A DNA stretch of 35,073 nt from NCBI RefSeq assembly GCF_004349235.1, contig NZ_SMKY01000071.1:1-35073 (forward strand). The letters are read 5' to 3'. The DNA is from Actinomadura darangshiensis (GTDB lineage: Bacteria > Actinomycetota > Actinomycetes > Streptosporangiales > Streptosporangiaceae). The notes beneath the pieces were generated by a model. That model was given only the letters and a program-made list of their open reading frames with translations. It ran no database searches and was not told the DNA's origin. Both the position numbers and the translations under genes were made by a program. This document shows, one piece after another, positions 14,945 through 24,900 of this stretch; within the stretch, counting starts at the first letter, position 1, and each line of letters begins with the position of its first letter.

Positions 14945-15691
14945 ATGCCAACGATGAGGAAATCCGCGCTCGTGCTCATCGGCGTCGCCTTCACCGCAAC
15001 CGCGTGCACCTCCGGGGGGTCCGGAGACGCCGACCACCCCACCGGCAGCGCCCAACGTAGGGCCGCCGCGAGCAACGTGCCCTCCCGACACTTCAGCGCC
15101 AAGGTGAACAACCCGTGGTTCCCGCTGCCACCCGGCCGGACGCTGGTGTACAAGGGAGTCAAGGACGGGGAGAAGACCGAGGAGTACCTCACGGTCTCCG
15201 ACACGACCCAGAAGATCGACGGTGCGCCGTGCCGGGTGGTGCTGGACCGGCTCTTTTCACACGGCGCCCTCGTGGAGACCACGCGCGACTACTACACCCA
15301 GGACTCGCAGGGAAACGTGTGGTACTTCGGCGAGGACACCGCCGAACTCGATCAACACGGCAACATGGTCTCCACCGACGGCACCTGGCACGCCGGACGA
15401 TCTGGAGCCAAGCCCGGCATCTTCATGACCGCACACCCGAAGAACGGCGACGGCGGCAGCCAGGAGTACTTCAAGGGCCAGGCGGAAGACCACTACAAGG
15501 TCATCGGCGTCGATGCGAAGGTGCAGGTCCCCTACAGATCCTTCGAACACGCCCTGGAGACGAACGAGTGGACGCCGCTCGAGCCTGGCGTCATCGATGC
15601 CAAGTACTACGTCAAGGGCCTGGGAACGGTGAAGGAGATCACCGTCAAGGGAGGCGACGAAAGGAACGTGCTCGTCGCCGTCCACGGGTAG
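14945..15691 (+). CDS. Lipoprotein of unknown function
   Basis: Exported lipoprotein, 248 aa. The signal peptide ends in ATAC (Cys21), followed by a short Ser/Gly-rich linker. The mature domain starts around NNPWFPLPPGRTLVYKG and looks beta-rich, with repeated short Tyr/Trp strands such as VWYFGEDTAEL and YYVKGLGTVKE. Sequence of this type is conserved in actinobacterial hypothetical lipoproteins; I do not recognise a function. ATG 14945 follows GGAAGGAA. It is divergent from the response regulator gene, with candidate regulator repeats between, so it may be a target of that system. Confidence 0.78.
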   Translation: MPTMRKSALVLIGVAFTATACTSGGSGDADHPTGSAQRRAAASNVPSRHFSAKVNNPWFPLPPGRTLVYKGVKDGEKTEEYLTVSDTTQKIDGAPCRVVLDRLFSHGALVETTRDYYTQDSQGNVWYFGEDTAELDQHGNMVSTDGTWHAGRSGAKPGIFMTAHPKNGDGGSQEYFKGQAEDHYKVIGVDAKVQVPYRSFEHALETNEWTPLEPGVIDAKYYVKGLGTVKEITVKGGDERNVLVAVHG

Positions 15692-15879
15692 CCCCAGGCG
15701 TCACGATCCGAGGTGCGGGCAACGCGGGGGAGACCCGCATCGGGACAAGGCAAGCGACTTTGTGAGGCCGCGCTTGTCCCGCGTTAACCGCGCTTAGCCG
15801 GCCGCTCACCCACCCGCTCCTAGCGTGATGACAGATGTCCTGGTCACCGCAGGATTGGCGCTGAGGTGAGGAGCAAGCG

Positions 15880-16509
15880 ATGCGAGTGAGGAGCATGCTG
15901 GCGGCCGCTGCCGTGGTGGCCATCGCGGCGGCCGGCTGCGGGGGCGGCGGCGCGTCGTCGCAGAAGAGTTCGTCACCCGCCACGTCCGGACGTCCGCCGG
16001 CGACAGGCGGGTCCCCGACCCCCGCCCCGATAGAGACCGAGTCCAATCCGCCGGGCGACATACCGGACAACACTGCGTTCGTGCCCTTCCGGCCGTCCGG
16101 CGGTCGGTACGAGGTCAAGGTGCCCGAGGGGTGGGCGCGGACCGGTCTGCCCACGGGGGCGAGCTTCACCGACAAACTCAACTCAGTCCGGGTCGAGGTC
16201 GTGACCGCCTCCACCGCGCCCACCGTGCGAAGCGCACGTGACAGCGAGGCCCCCAAGATCAAGGCAACCAAGATGACCGTGCTGAAGGCCGACAGCGTCC
16301 AGCGCAAGGGAGGCACCGCCGTCCGGCTGGTCTACCGCTTCGACAGCGCGCCCGACCCCGTGACCGGCAAGGTGATCCGCGACGAGGCCGAACGGTACGA
16401 GTTCTTCAAGGCCGGCCACGAGGCCGTGCTCACCCTGTCCGGGCCGGTGGGCGCCGACAACGTCGACCCATGGCGCACGGTGTCGGACTCGTTCAGGTGG
16501 CTGCCGTGA
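15880..16509 (+). CDS. Lipoprotein, first gene of the ABC operon
   Basis: Exported lipoprotein, 209 aa. Signal peptide with lipobox AAAGC (Cys20), then a Ser/Pro/Thr-rich linker (about 25-60). The globular part begins FRPSGGRYEVKVPEGWAR and ends DPWRTVSDSFRWLP, reminiscent of PsbP/DUF1795-like lipoprotein folds. ATG 15880 follows GAGGAG. The stop overlaps the GTG of the next ATPase gene (GTGA), so it is translationally coupled to the ABC transporter and is probably its extracytoplasmic component. Exact role unknown. Confidence 0.78.
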   Translation: MRVRSMLAAAAVVAIAAAGCGGGGASSQKSSSPATSGRPPATGGSPTPAPIETESNPPGDIPDNTAFVPFRPSGGRYEVKVPEGWARTGLPTGASFTDKLNSVRVEVVTASTAPTVRSARDSEAPKIKATKMTVLKADSVQRKGGTAVRLVYRFDSAPDPVTGKVIRDEAERYEFFKAGHEAVLTLSGPVGADNVDPWRTVSDSFRWLP

Positions 16510-17174
16510 CCGCGCCCGCGCCGACCCTGGAGGCGGATGGGCTCTACCGGTTCTACCGGGCAGGGGACGAGGAGACGCAGGCCTTGCGAGGAGTCGAACT
16601 GACCGTCTCCACAGGCGAGTTCGTCGCGATCACCGGGCCGTCCGGATCGGGCAAGTCCACCCTGCTGGCGTGCCTGGCCGGCCTGGACGAACCCGACGGC
16701 GGCACCGTGCGCGTCGACGGCGTCCGGATCAGCCACCGCCCACAGGCCGAACGCACGGCTCTGCGCGCCCGCCTGATCGGCATGCTCTTCCAGTCGGGAA
16801 ACCTGCTGGAGCATCTCACCGTTCGCGCCAACATCGACATGGTCCAGCGGCTGGCCGGACGTCCCGATATCGCATGGCGGAACACGCTGCTGGACGGGCT
16901 CGGGCTGACGGGCAGGGGCCGGGCGCGTCCGGCCCAGCTGTCCGGTGGCGAAGCAGCCAGGGCTGGCCTGGCGGTCGCGCTGGCCAACCAGCCTGCGGTG
17001 CTGCTGGCCGACGAGCCCACCGGTGAACTGGACCGGCGCACCGAACGGCAGGTCCTCGACCTGCTGCGCGACCGGGCCGGGCAGGGCACCGCCGTGGTCG
17101 TGGCCTCCCACAGCCCGGCCGTCGCCGTCGCTGCGGACAGGACGATCGCGCTCGCAAGCGGGCGGCTGCAATGA
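16506..17174 (+). CDS. ABC transporter ATPase (MacB/LolD type), first
   Basis: Cytoplasmic ATPase of the MacB/LolD/FtsE class, 222 aa. Walker A GPSGSGKS (44-51), Q loop around FQSGNLLEHLT, signature LSGGE, Walker B VLLADEPTGELD with an intact D loop, and the switch His in VASHSP. GTG 16506 overlaps the preceding stop by 4 nt, and its own stop overlaps the next ATG (ATGA), so the lipoprotein and both ATPases form a tight operon. It probably pairs with the second ATPase on a single large permease. Confidence 0.88.
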   Translation: MTAPAPTLEADGLYRFYRAGDEETQALRGVELTVSTGEFVAITGPSGSGKSTLLACLAGLDEPDGGTVRVDGVRISHRPQAERTALRARLIGMLFQSGNLLEHLTVRANIDMVQRLAGRPDIAWRNTLLDGLGLTGRGRARPAQLSGGEAARAGLAVALANQPAVLLADEPTGELDRRTERQVLDLLRDRAGQGTAVVVASHSPAVAVAADRTIALASGRLQ

Positions 17175-17860
17175 CCGTCCCGGACCCCGGGGAGCGGCTC
17201 GTCCGGCTCGGCGACGTGGCCCGGACCTATGGGCGCGGTCCCGATGCCGTCGTGGCCGTGCACGGGGTGACCTGCACGCTCGGCCGGACGGACCGTGTCG
17301 CGATCACTGGCCCATCCGGGTCTGGCAAGTCCACCCTGCTGCACTTGATCAGTGGTCTGGACGACCCCACCGCCGGGCGGATCGACTGGCCCGGGCTCGG
17401 CGGCCGACCGTTCGGCAGGCCGGGCGTCGTCGGGATGGTCTTCCAGGGGCCCAGCCTGATCGCCCAGTTGGACGTGGTGGGCAACGTGGCATTGCCGCTG
17501 GTCTTGGCGGACGTGGCGGAGGGCGAAGCACTGAACCGGGCCCGGCGGGCGCTGGACGCCGTCGGCCTGGCGGACCTGTCTCCCCGGCTCCCCGAGGAGC
17601 TGTCCGGCGGGCAGGCCCAGCGGGTGGCCGTCGCGCGCGTGCTCGCCGCCGAACCGGCGCTGATCGTCGCCGACGAGCCGACCGCGCAACTCGGCTCAGC
17701 GCACGCCGTCCAGGTGCTCGACCTGCTGCTGAAGGCGGCCGGCGACCTGAACGCCGGGCTGGTCGTGGCGACCCACGACCCGCGCATGGCCGAACGGCTG
17801 CCGCGCCGCTGGCGGATGGCCGATGGCTCGCTCATGGAAGGAGAGCCATGCTCGTCCTGA
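17171..17860 (+). CDS. ABC transporter ATPase, second
   Basis: Second MacB/LolD-type ATPase, 229 aa. Walker A GPSGSGKS (47-54), Q loop FQGPSLIAQLDV, signature LSGGQ, Walker B ALIVADEPT and switch His in VATHDP. The D loop reads TAQLGS where most relatives have TGxLDS; the usual Asp is Gly. ATG 17171 overlaps the preceding gene (ATGA), and the permease ATG lies 13 bp inside its 3' end. Two non-identical ATPases with one permease suggest a heterodimeric motor. Confidence 0.87.
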   Translation: MTVPDPGERLVRLGDVARTYGRGPDAVVAVHGVTCTLGRTDRVAITGPSGSGKSTLLHLISGLDDPTAGRIDWPGLGGRPFGRPGVVGMVFQGPSLIAQLDVVGNVALPLVLADVAEGEALNRARRALDAVGLADLSPRLPEELSGGQAQRVAVARVLAAEPALIVADEPTAQLGSAHAVQVLDLLLKAAGDLNAGLVVATHDPRMAERLPRRWRMADGSLMEGEPCSS

Positions 17861-20565
17861 TGTGGCTGCGCGGGCTGCTGGCCCGCCGCGCCGCACGGCT
17901 GATCATGACCGCCGCCGGCATCGCCGTCGCGGTGGCCCTGCTGGCCTCGCTCGGAACGTTCCTGGCCTCCGCCAAGTCAACGATGACCCAGCGTTCGGCC
18001 TCCCGCGTCGCGGTGGACTGGCAGATCGATTTGCAACACGGCGCCGCCCTGCCCGACCTGCGGGCAGTGGCCCCGCACATCACCGAAGCCCTCCCCGTAG
18101 GGTTCGCCGCGACCACCGGTCTCGAATCACGCGCACAGGGCCAGGTTCTCAACACCGGCCCCGGCCAGGTGCTCGGCCTGCCCCCCGGATACTCGGCCGC
18201 CTTCCCCGGGGAACTGCGTGCCCTGACCGGACGGCCGGACGGGGTGCTGCTGGCCCAGCAGACCGCCGCCAACCTGCACGCGGTTCCCGGCTCGACCGTC
18301 ACGATCCACCGGGCCGGGCTCCCGGACGCGACGGTCAAGGTCGACGGAGTCGCCGACCTTCCCGAGGCCGACTCCCTCTTCCAGAAGGTCGGCGCGCCCG
18401 TGGGCGCGCAGCCGCAAGCCCCTCCCGACAACGTGGTGCTGCTGCCCGCCGCCACCTGGCACGGGCTGTTCGACAACGCCGCCCGCGCCCAAGCCCACAC
18501 CCAGGTTCACGTGCGGCTGCGGCACGACCTGCCCGCCGACCCCGCCGCCGCCTACGTCCAGGACACCGGAGCCGCCCGCAACCTGGAGGCGCGGCTGGCC
18601 GGCGCCGGGCTGGTCGGCGACAACCTGGGCGCCGCACTTGGCGCCGCCCGCGAAGACGCCGCCTACGCGCAAATGCTCTTCCTGTTCCTCGGCGTGCCCG
18701 GCGCGGCACTCGCGGCGATGCTCACCGCCCTCGTCGCCGGCTCCGGGGCACCGCGGCGCCGAGCCGAACAGGCGCTGCTGCGTACACGGGGAGCGTCCCG
18801 CCGCACCCTGCTCAGCCTCGCCCTCGCCGAAGCGACCGTGTCGGGCGTGGCCGGCGCCGCCGCGGGACTGGCGCTGGCCGCGCTCACCGGACGGCTCGCC
18901 TTCGGCACCACCAGGTTCGGCACCACGACCGGGACGACGGTGCTGTGGGGCGCGATCGCCGCCGTGACCGGGCTGCTCATCGCCGCGCTGACCGTCCTGC
19001 TGCCCGCCGCCCGCGACGCCCGCACCGTCGGGGTCGTCACCGCCCGCCGGGCGATCGGCCCGGCCCGCCGCGACCCCACCTGGCTCCGGTACGGGCTCGA
19101 CCTGTGGCTGCTGGCGGCCTCCGGCCTCGTCTTCTGGATCACCGGCCGCAACAACTACTCCGTCGTCCTCGTACCGGAGGGCCTGCCCACCATCTCCGTC
19201 AGCTACTGGGCCTTCACCGGCCCTGCGCTGCTCTGGCTCGGTGGAGGACTGCTGGCCTGGCGCGTCGTCCACATGCTGCTCGCACCGCGCCGGCGACCCG
19301 TGCCCGGTCTCAGCGACGACACCGGCAAGGCCGAGCGAACCGCGGAGCCGCTGCGGCGACGTCTCGTCACCGGCCTGCTGCGCCCCGTCGCCGGGCCGCT
19401 GTCGGGCACCGTCACCGCCACCCTCGGCGGGCAGCGCAACCTGCTCGCCCGCACGGTGGCCCTGGCCGCCCTCGCCGTGGTGTTCGCGGCGTCCACCGCC
19501 GTGTTCGACGCCACCTACCGGCAGCAGGCCGTCGCGGACGCCCAGCTCACCAACGGCGCCGACGTCACCGTCACCGAGTCCCCCGGCGCCTACGTGCCAC
19601 CCGCCCAGGAAAAGACGATCGCCGCCACGCCGGGAGTCTCCACCGTCGAGCCACTCCAGCACCGCTTCGCCTACGTCGGCTCCGACCTCCAGGACCTGTA
19701 CGGCGTACGAACCTCGACCATCGCCCGCACCACCCACCTCCAAGACGCCTACTTCAGCGGCGGAACCGCCCACGACCTGATCAGCCGACTGGCGCAGCGC
19801 CCCGACGCTGTGCTGGTCAGCCAGGAGACCGTGCACGACTTCCAGCTGCACCCAGGTGACCTGTTGCGGCTGCGGCTCCAGGACGGCCGGACCAAGCAGT
19901 ACCGCACCGTCCCGTTCCACTACGCCGGCGTCGTCAAGGAATTCCCCACCGCACCGCGCGACAGCTTCCTGGTCGCCAACGCGAGCTATGTCGCACGGCA
20001 AACCGGCACCGACACTGTCGGCTCATTCCTGGTCGGCGCACAGAACGGCGCCTCTCCCCCGACCGTGGCCGGCGCGCTCCGCACCCGCCTCGGCCCGCAG
20101 GCACAGATCACCGACTTGCACACCACCCGCACAGTCGTCGGCTCCAGCCTCACCGCCGTCGACCTCGGCGGCCTCACCCGCATAGAGCTGGGCTACGCCT
20201 TGGCCCTGGTCACCTTCGCCACGGGACTGATCCTGGCACTCGGCTTCACCGAACGCCGCCGCACCTTCGCTCTCGTCCGCACTCTGGGCGCACGGCCCTG
20301 CCAGGTCGGAGCGTTCGTCTGGGCCGAGGTCACCCTGATCCTGACCGGCGCCGCGGCCTTCGGTACCCTCATCGGCTGGGCCCTGTCGAACATGCTCGTC
20401 AAGGTCCTGACCGGCGTCTTCGACCCACCACCCGATCACCTCGCCGTTCCCTGGGCCTATCTCGCCGCCGTCGCCACCACAGCCGTCGCGGCCATGCTCG
20501 CCGCGGCCCTCATCGCACTGCACGCCGCCCGCCGCCCGCCGCTGAGCGTCCTCCGTGATCTCTGA
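17848..20565 (+). CDS. FtsX-like ABC transporter permease, double-domain
   Basis: Large permease of the MacB/FtsX type, 905 aa. TM1 is near the N terminus (about 15-40), followed by a large extracytoplasmic domain to about 265, a three-helix FtsX block (about 270-390), two central helices (about 418-475), a second TM (about 530-550), a second extracytoplasmic domain and a final FtsX block ending at RRPPLSVLRDL. Both halves of the permease are therefore in one chain. ATG 17848 was chosen because GGAGAG precedes it and the first helix follows; the open frame starts much earlier, within the ATPase genes. It works with the two ATPases and the lipoprotein, in lipoprotein or peptide export or in mechanotransmission; the substrate is unknown. 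Confidence 0.86.
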   Translation: MLVLMWLRGLLARRAARLIMTAAGIAVAVALLASLGTFLASAKSTMTQRSASRVAVDWQIDLQHGAALPDLRAVAPHITEALPVGFAATTGLESRAQGQVLNTGPGQVLGLPPGYSAAFPGELRALTGRPDGVLLAQQTAANLHAVPGSTVTIHRAGLPDATVKVDGVADLPEADSLFQKVGAPVGAQPQAPPDNVVLLPAATWHGLFDNAARAQAHTQVHVRLRHDLPADPAAAYVQDTGAARNLEARLAGAGLVGDNLGAALGAAREDAAYAQMLFLFLGVPGAALAAMLTALVAGSGAPRRRAEQALLRTRGASRRTLLSLALAEATVSGVAGAAAGLALAALTGRLAFGTTRFGTTTGTTVLWGAIAAVTGLLIAALTVLLPAARDARTVGVVTARRAIGPARRDPTWLRYGLDLWLLAASGLVFWITGRNNYSVVLVPEGLPTISVSYWAFTGPALLWLGGGLLAWRVVHMLLAPRRRPVPGLSDDTGKAERTAEPLRRRLVTGLLRPVAGPLSGTVTATLGGQRNLLARTVALAALAVVFAASTAVFDATYRQQAVADAQLTNGADVTVTESPGAYVPPAQEKTIAATPGVSTVEPLQHRFAYVGSDLQDLYGVRTSTIARTTHLQDAYFSGGTAHDLISRLAQRPDAVLVSQETVHDFQLHPGDLLRLRLQDGRTKQYRTVPFHYAGVVKEFPTAPRDSFLVANASYVARQTGTDTVGSFLVGAQNGASPPTVAGALRTRLGPQAQITDLHTTRTVVGSSLTAVDLGGLTRIELGYALALVTFATGLILALGFTERRRTFALVRTLGARPCQVGAFVWAEVTLILTGAAAFGTLIGWALSNMLVKVLTGVFDPPPDHLAVPWAYLAAVATTAVAAMLAAALIALHAARRPPLSVLRDL

Positions 20566-21550
20566 GGAGGTCCCAACGCGGGGCTCGATTCTGCGCTTCT
20601 TGCCGGGCTTGGGGGTCGCGGTGGCGGTTCTGGTCATCGGATTCGTGCACCGCACCGCAGTCGACGCCGGGAGTGACAGTCTCGCCGCGGCCGACGGAGA
20701 GTGGCTGGTCATCGCCTTCTCGGCGACCGTTCTGATGTGGGTGGCCGGCGCATTCGCGCAATTGGGGTCGATGCCCTTGCTGCCGCCGGTGGGCCGGTTG
20801 TTCGCGGTGCAGCTCGCCGCGAGTTTCGCCAATCACCTACTCCCCGCCGGATCGGGTGGGATAGCGGTCAACATGCGCTTCATGCGGCGCTTGGGCATGA
20901 GCACCGACGCGGCAGCCGGAGCGGTCGGGTTGAACGCGCTGGCGGGACTCCTGACTCACGGCGGACTGCTGGCACTCATCGTGATCTTGGCCCCGTCCAC
21001 CGTGGCGTCGCTCGGCCCGCGGGTGCACTGGCCGGCTGTCGCCCACCCCCCACCCGCGACAGCAGGGATCGTCATGGCCACCGCACCCATCGCCCTGATA
21101 GCGCTGACGACGATGCTCGTATGGCGCACACAACAGCGTTCCCGCGCACGTGACGCCGCCGCGGTCTCCCGGCTGGCAGGCGAACTACGGCAACTCGGCG
21201 CCATCCTGCGCCATCCGGGCCGCGCCCTGGCGCTGTGGGGAGGGTCCCTGGCAGCGCCGTTGCTGCACACGCTGATTCTGTTCGCCGTGCTGCGCAGCCT
21301 CGACGTGCCCGTCACCGTGGGGACCGTGCTGCTCATCTACGTGGTGGTCTCGGCGGTCTCGGCACTGGTCCCCTCACCCGGGGCCATCGGAAGTCTCGAC
21401 GTCGCCCTGGTCGCCGGACTGGCCGTGAGCGGCGTGCCGTCCACCGCCGCGCTCGCCTCTGTTCTCGGATACCGCCTGATCACGGTCTGGCTGCCGTTGC
21501 TGCCGACCGGCACGGTCCTCGCTCTGCTCCTCCGATCCCGCATCATCTGA
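20555..21550 (+). CDS. Flippase-like membrane protein (LPG synthase TM-region family)
   Basis: Polytopic membrane protein, 331 aa with about eight hydrophobic helices, resembling the N-terminal flippase domain of MprF and the UPF0104/AglD group. Typical segments are SFANHLLPAGSGGIAVNMRFMRRLG and VSALVPSPGAIGSLDVALVAGL followed by GYRLITVWLP. It has no C-terminal aminoacyl-transfer domain, so it would move a lipid rather than synthesise one. GTG 20555 overlaps the permease stop by 11 bp; a GAGGAGG lies just inside the frame (20563-20569) with no good start after it, so the start is uncertain. Last chromosomal gene before the island. Confidence 0.78.
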   Translation: MISEEVPTRGSILRFLPGLGVAVAVLVIGFVHRTAVDAGSDSLAAADGEWLVIAFSATVLMWVAGAFAQLGSMPLLPPVGRLFAVQLAASFANHLLPAGSGGIAVNMRFMRRLGMSTDAAAGAVGLNALAGLLTHGGLLALIVILAPSTVASLGPRVHWPAVAHPPPATAGIVMATAPIALIALTTMLVWRTQQRSRARDAAAVSRLAGELRQLGAILRHPGRALALWGGSLAAPLLHTLILFAVLRSLDVPVTVGTVLLIYVVVSAVSALVPSPGAIGSLDVALVAGLAVSGVPSTAALASVLGYRLITVWLPLLPTGTVLALLLRSRII

Positions 21551-21745
21551 GCCACAGCAACCCACGACCACCTTGGTGGGAAGAGTGCTCGATGGTGTGA
21601 AGGGCGCCTCGGTTTGGAGGCGCTACCAGGGCGGACGCAGGGCCCGGATCGAGCCGCCGAGCAGCCACCGAGCTGCCACGGGGACGAAGTGGGGCATATC
21701 GGGCGGCGGACAAGCCGGGCATTCTCGCGTTTGCGCTGGTCAGGG
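21551..21745. other. Non-coding stretch left of the island
   Basis: 195 bp between the flippase-like gene and the tRNA fragment. A short CCACC-TT-GGTGG stem (21568-21579) could be a weak terminator. No credible gene seen. Confidence 0.5.
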
Positions 21746-21792
21746 TGGTGGGTCGCGTGGGACTCGAACCCACAGCCTACGGATTAAAAGTC
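21746..21792 (-). repeat. attL: displaced tRNA-Lys 3' end
   Basis: Minus-strand sequence reads as the 3' half of a tRNA-Lys: anticodon loop and stem part, variable region, T arm GTGGG-TTCGAGT-CCCAC, acceptor GCGACCC, discriminator A and an encoded CCA (21748-21746). There is no D arm or 5' acceptor strand. Its 17-bp segment CCTACGGATTAAAAGTC (21776-21792) is identical to 34979-34995 in the intact tRNA. Outside that core the T stem differs by a compensated base pair. This is the left attachment site of the island. Confidence 0.85.
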
Positions 21793-21981
21793 TGAAATTG
21801 TCGTACCAGGATGGTGTTCTGAGGTCCATTCTGTATCAGCTCGTCCGCATCGAGCCCGATTTTCATGTCGGACAATGCCGCCGCGTGCCGGTCCGGTTCG
21901 GAACCGCCGAGCCGACAACGAGCCGACATGGCCAACGGCAACGGCAGCGGGAGCGGGAAAAGGCCTGGCGGGGAGGCTAGG
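21793..21981. other. Left end of the island, non-coding
   Basis: 189 bp between attL and the end of the restriction-modification gene. A short plus-strand frame (ANGNGSGSGKRPGGEARSK) appears but runs antisense into the large gene and is not convincing. No structured element recognised. Confidence 0.4.
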
Positions 21982-24900
21982 TCAAAGGTCAGCTTCCGTA
22001 AAGGGAAGAGAAGTTGGATGGTGCTGAGACGGCGGCTTTGTGGCGGCGAGAGGGACGGGAAGGACTCCAGCGTCGTTGAGGTCGCTGGTGCCGATCAGCG
22101 GACCTGCGCAGATCTCGTCCAGGAGTCGTGCCTGTTCCGGATACAGAAGCACACACCCTGTCAAGACGGAGAGAAGGGCCAGGAATTCTAACGTGAAGTT
22201 ACGGCTCCAGGCGGTCGGCGTGATGTCGTCGAGCTCTGACGATCTCCGCTTGTTCCGGGGCCGGGTGGTCCGGTCGTTCAACCAGCGCCAGACGATGCGC
22301 CGGCCGGAGACGGTGTAGTCGACGACTTCCTGCCGCACGGGTGCGAAAGCTCCGCTGCCAACGTGAAGCGTTTGGGTGTGGGGTTCATAGTGGAGGCGTT
22401 CGGGGAGCTGCTCGGGGAGTGATCTCACGGGAGCCAGACATTTGATGCCGAAGCGCTCGACGACAGCGCGCTCTGAGCGTTTGAGGCTCATGGCGGGGTC
22501 AGTGACGCGGCTGCCGTATGTGTGGAGCCAGAGGACCTCGTGGCCGATGGTCAACGCGTCGTTCCACAACGTCGAGTCCGCGGTGATCGGGACTCGGACG
22601 CCTGGCTGCCGCAGCTCTTGCTTGAACCGGTGGGTGTATCCGGGATGTGCGGTCACAGCCGCGATGTAGGCCAGCACATCGGGCGCGGTGATGGAGAGCC
22701 CCAGTACACCGCTGAGGTGGTTGAGTAACTTGTCGGTCATGTTGGGAACGTTGCCTGTGGGGTCGCGCCAGAGGGGGCGCACTCCGCCGCCGCCCCAGCC
22801 GCAGAAGTGGTGGAGGTCGGGTACGAGTCCGGTGAACGTCAATGCCGGGCCGTCCTCGATCTGGTGGGCGTCCTGTTCGGAGACATAGATTTGATGCTCG
22901 GATCGGACCTGCCAGAGTGGGGGGCGTCCCCTGGCCAGGAGCCGGTTGTCGGGGATAAGCCACTGTCGGTCGAATGAGCGGTAGGCCACTTGGATTGGTT
23001 CGGGACAGGAGCCTAACTCTTCGGTCAGCGTTCGAAGGGCGGGTGGAAAGCCGGGTAGCGGCTTGACTTTGCTGTGCAAGGCTCGGTCCCGGCTTTCCGG
23101 GAAGAGTTTGCGACGCTCTCTGAGCGGCGCGGCGAGTAACGCATGCCACCGGTCTTGGAGCAGGTCGGCCGTGGGGGCGTAGACCCAGGTCCGTCCCGGG
23201 GTGATCCCTCGGGAGCGCCAAGGCATGAGATCGCTAAGTGAGGGGGAGAACGTCCATATTGGGTCGCCGGCAGGCAGGAAGGCGGCCTGCCATGCGTGGC
23301 TGCAGCGTTGCCAACCTGGATGTGTTGTCTTCAGCTTCTTCAACGCCGAGCGCTTCTCCTCGCTCGTCCCGGTCAACGCGACATACCAGACGTCGGCTGC
23401 TTTCTGCTCATCGGAACCGTCGGCGTTAGCGAAGATGAGGATGCTGAGTTGCCGGCCCACATCGGGTCCGAAGATGCGCGTGGGCATTGGCGGGCGGTTG
23501 CCCTCAGGTGTGAGCTCGATGACCCAGCCCACCTTGCACTTGCGTCGCAGATACTCACGCAGACCGCTGAAGGCACGGCTTCTTGTAACGCTGGACGGGA
23601 CGATGAAGGCGACTACGCCCGCTGGCATGCGCTGCTCGGCCTCGAACACCTTCCAGGTTGCCCAGCGCAGGAAGTACCAGGGCATGCCGTGCAGGTCGGA
23701 CTCGTACCGCCCCAGTCCCTTGGCTCTGAACTCGTCGATGGAGGGACGCGCGGCAACGGACCGGGGTCTTGCTGTTCCCTGTCGTGGTTGTTCGATCCAT
23801 GGGGCGCGGCCCTTCGCATTCTCCACGTGTGGGGGATTGCCGATGATCACCATCACCGGAACCTTGAGCTTGATGTCGTTCGCCTCGTCGCGGGCTTCCT
23901 CCATCACCCGGTAGGGCGCACCCAGCTTCCGCTGCACGTGCCTTGGGTCGGCCAACGCGTCGGTGAGAAAGCGTCGCGCCTTGGGAGGCGTCTCTACCTG
24001 GAACCGGGTCTTGAAGGAGCCATGAATGCGAAGTTCGGCGACCGCATACGGGGCGACCTGGATCTCGAACCCGATGAGCCTCTTCGAGACCAGATCATGG
24101 ACGAAGTCCTCGCGTGTCCCAGGACCGAGCTTGTCGCCGACGCGGTCGGCCACAGTGCTGATGATCTCGACCAGGAAGGTTCCGGTTCCCATAGCGGGAT
24201 CCACGATCACGACGTCGTCGTCGGCGAAGCCCCAATCCTTTCCGAGGTGTTCTTGCAGTACCTCGTCGACAAATCTGACTATATGGCGGGCGACGTCGAT
24301 GGGGGTGTAGTAGGAGCCGGTGTCCTTGCGCAGCGCGGGGTCGTAGGTCGCGAGGAAGCGTTCGTACAGGTAGGCGTAGGCGTCCGCTGGGTTGACGTCC
24401 AGTTCATTGAGGTCGGCGACGTCGATGACGCGGCGGAGGGTCTCGATCGTGTCCAGTTCGTCATCCACGCCGCTGGTGAGTACGGCGAACGCCTGCCCCA
24501 TCAGCAGGTGCCGCTTCCCGAGCTTCTGGGCGATCTCGTAGTAGGTTTCGCCGAGGAGGTCGATGCCGTCGACACGGGCTAGGAGCAGCGCGAACGTGAT
24601 CGTCTGTGCGAACGCGTCGGCGAACCGCTCGTTGTCGAGGCCGGGGAAGAGTAGGTCCCGCCAGTCGTCGGCGAGCAATGCCAGCCGCATCTGCGACCGC
24701 TTCTTCATCGGGTCGGTGATCGCGGCGTGGACCTCGTCCTTCAACAGGCCGCAGAGGCCCCCGAGGATTCTCACCAGTGAGGTCAGCGTTCGAGGGGACT
24801 CCGGCTCCCAGAGCAGGAACCGTCGAAGGACGCTGACCAGGTCGGCGACGGCAGGCGCCGAGGGGCGGCGCAGGTCGGAGATCGTGTTGGCGAGTCTGGT

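Noticed and set aside
15783..15797. Another regulator direct repeat (GTTAA / CTTAG) before the ABC-operon lipoprotein
   Set aside because: The spacing is 10 rather than 11 bp and the units differ; not convincing as a further member of the set.
16945..17847. A 300-residue N-terminal extension of the FtsX permease
   Set aside because: The frame is open but runs through the two ATPase genes out of phase, is Arg-rich without hydrophobic sequence, and a good ribosome binding site precedes ATG 17848.
21746..21800. A second tRNA-Lys gene
   Set aside because: Only the 3' half is present; no D arm or 5' acceptor strand follows the core, so it is an attachment-site remnant.
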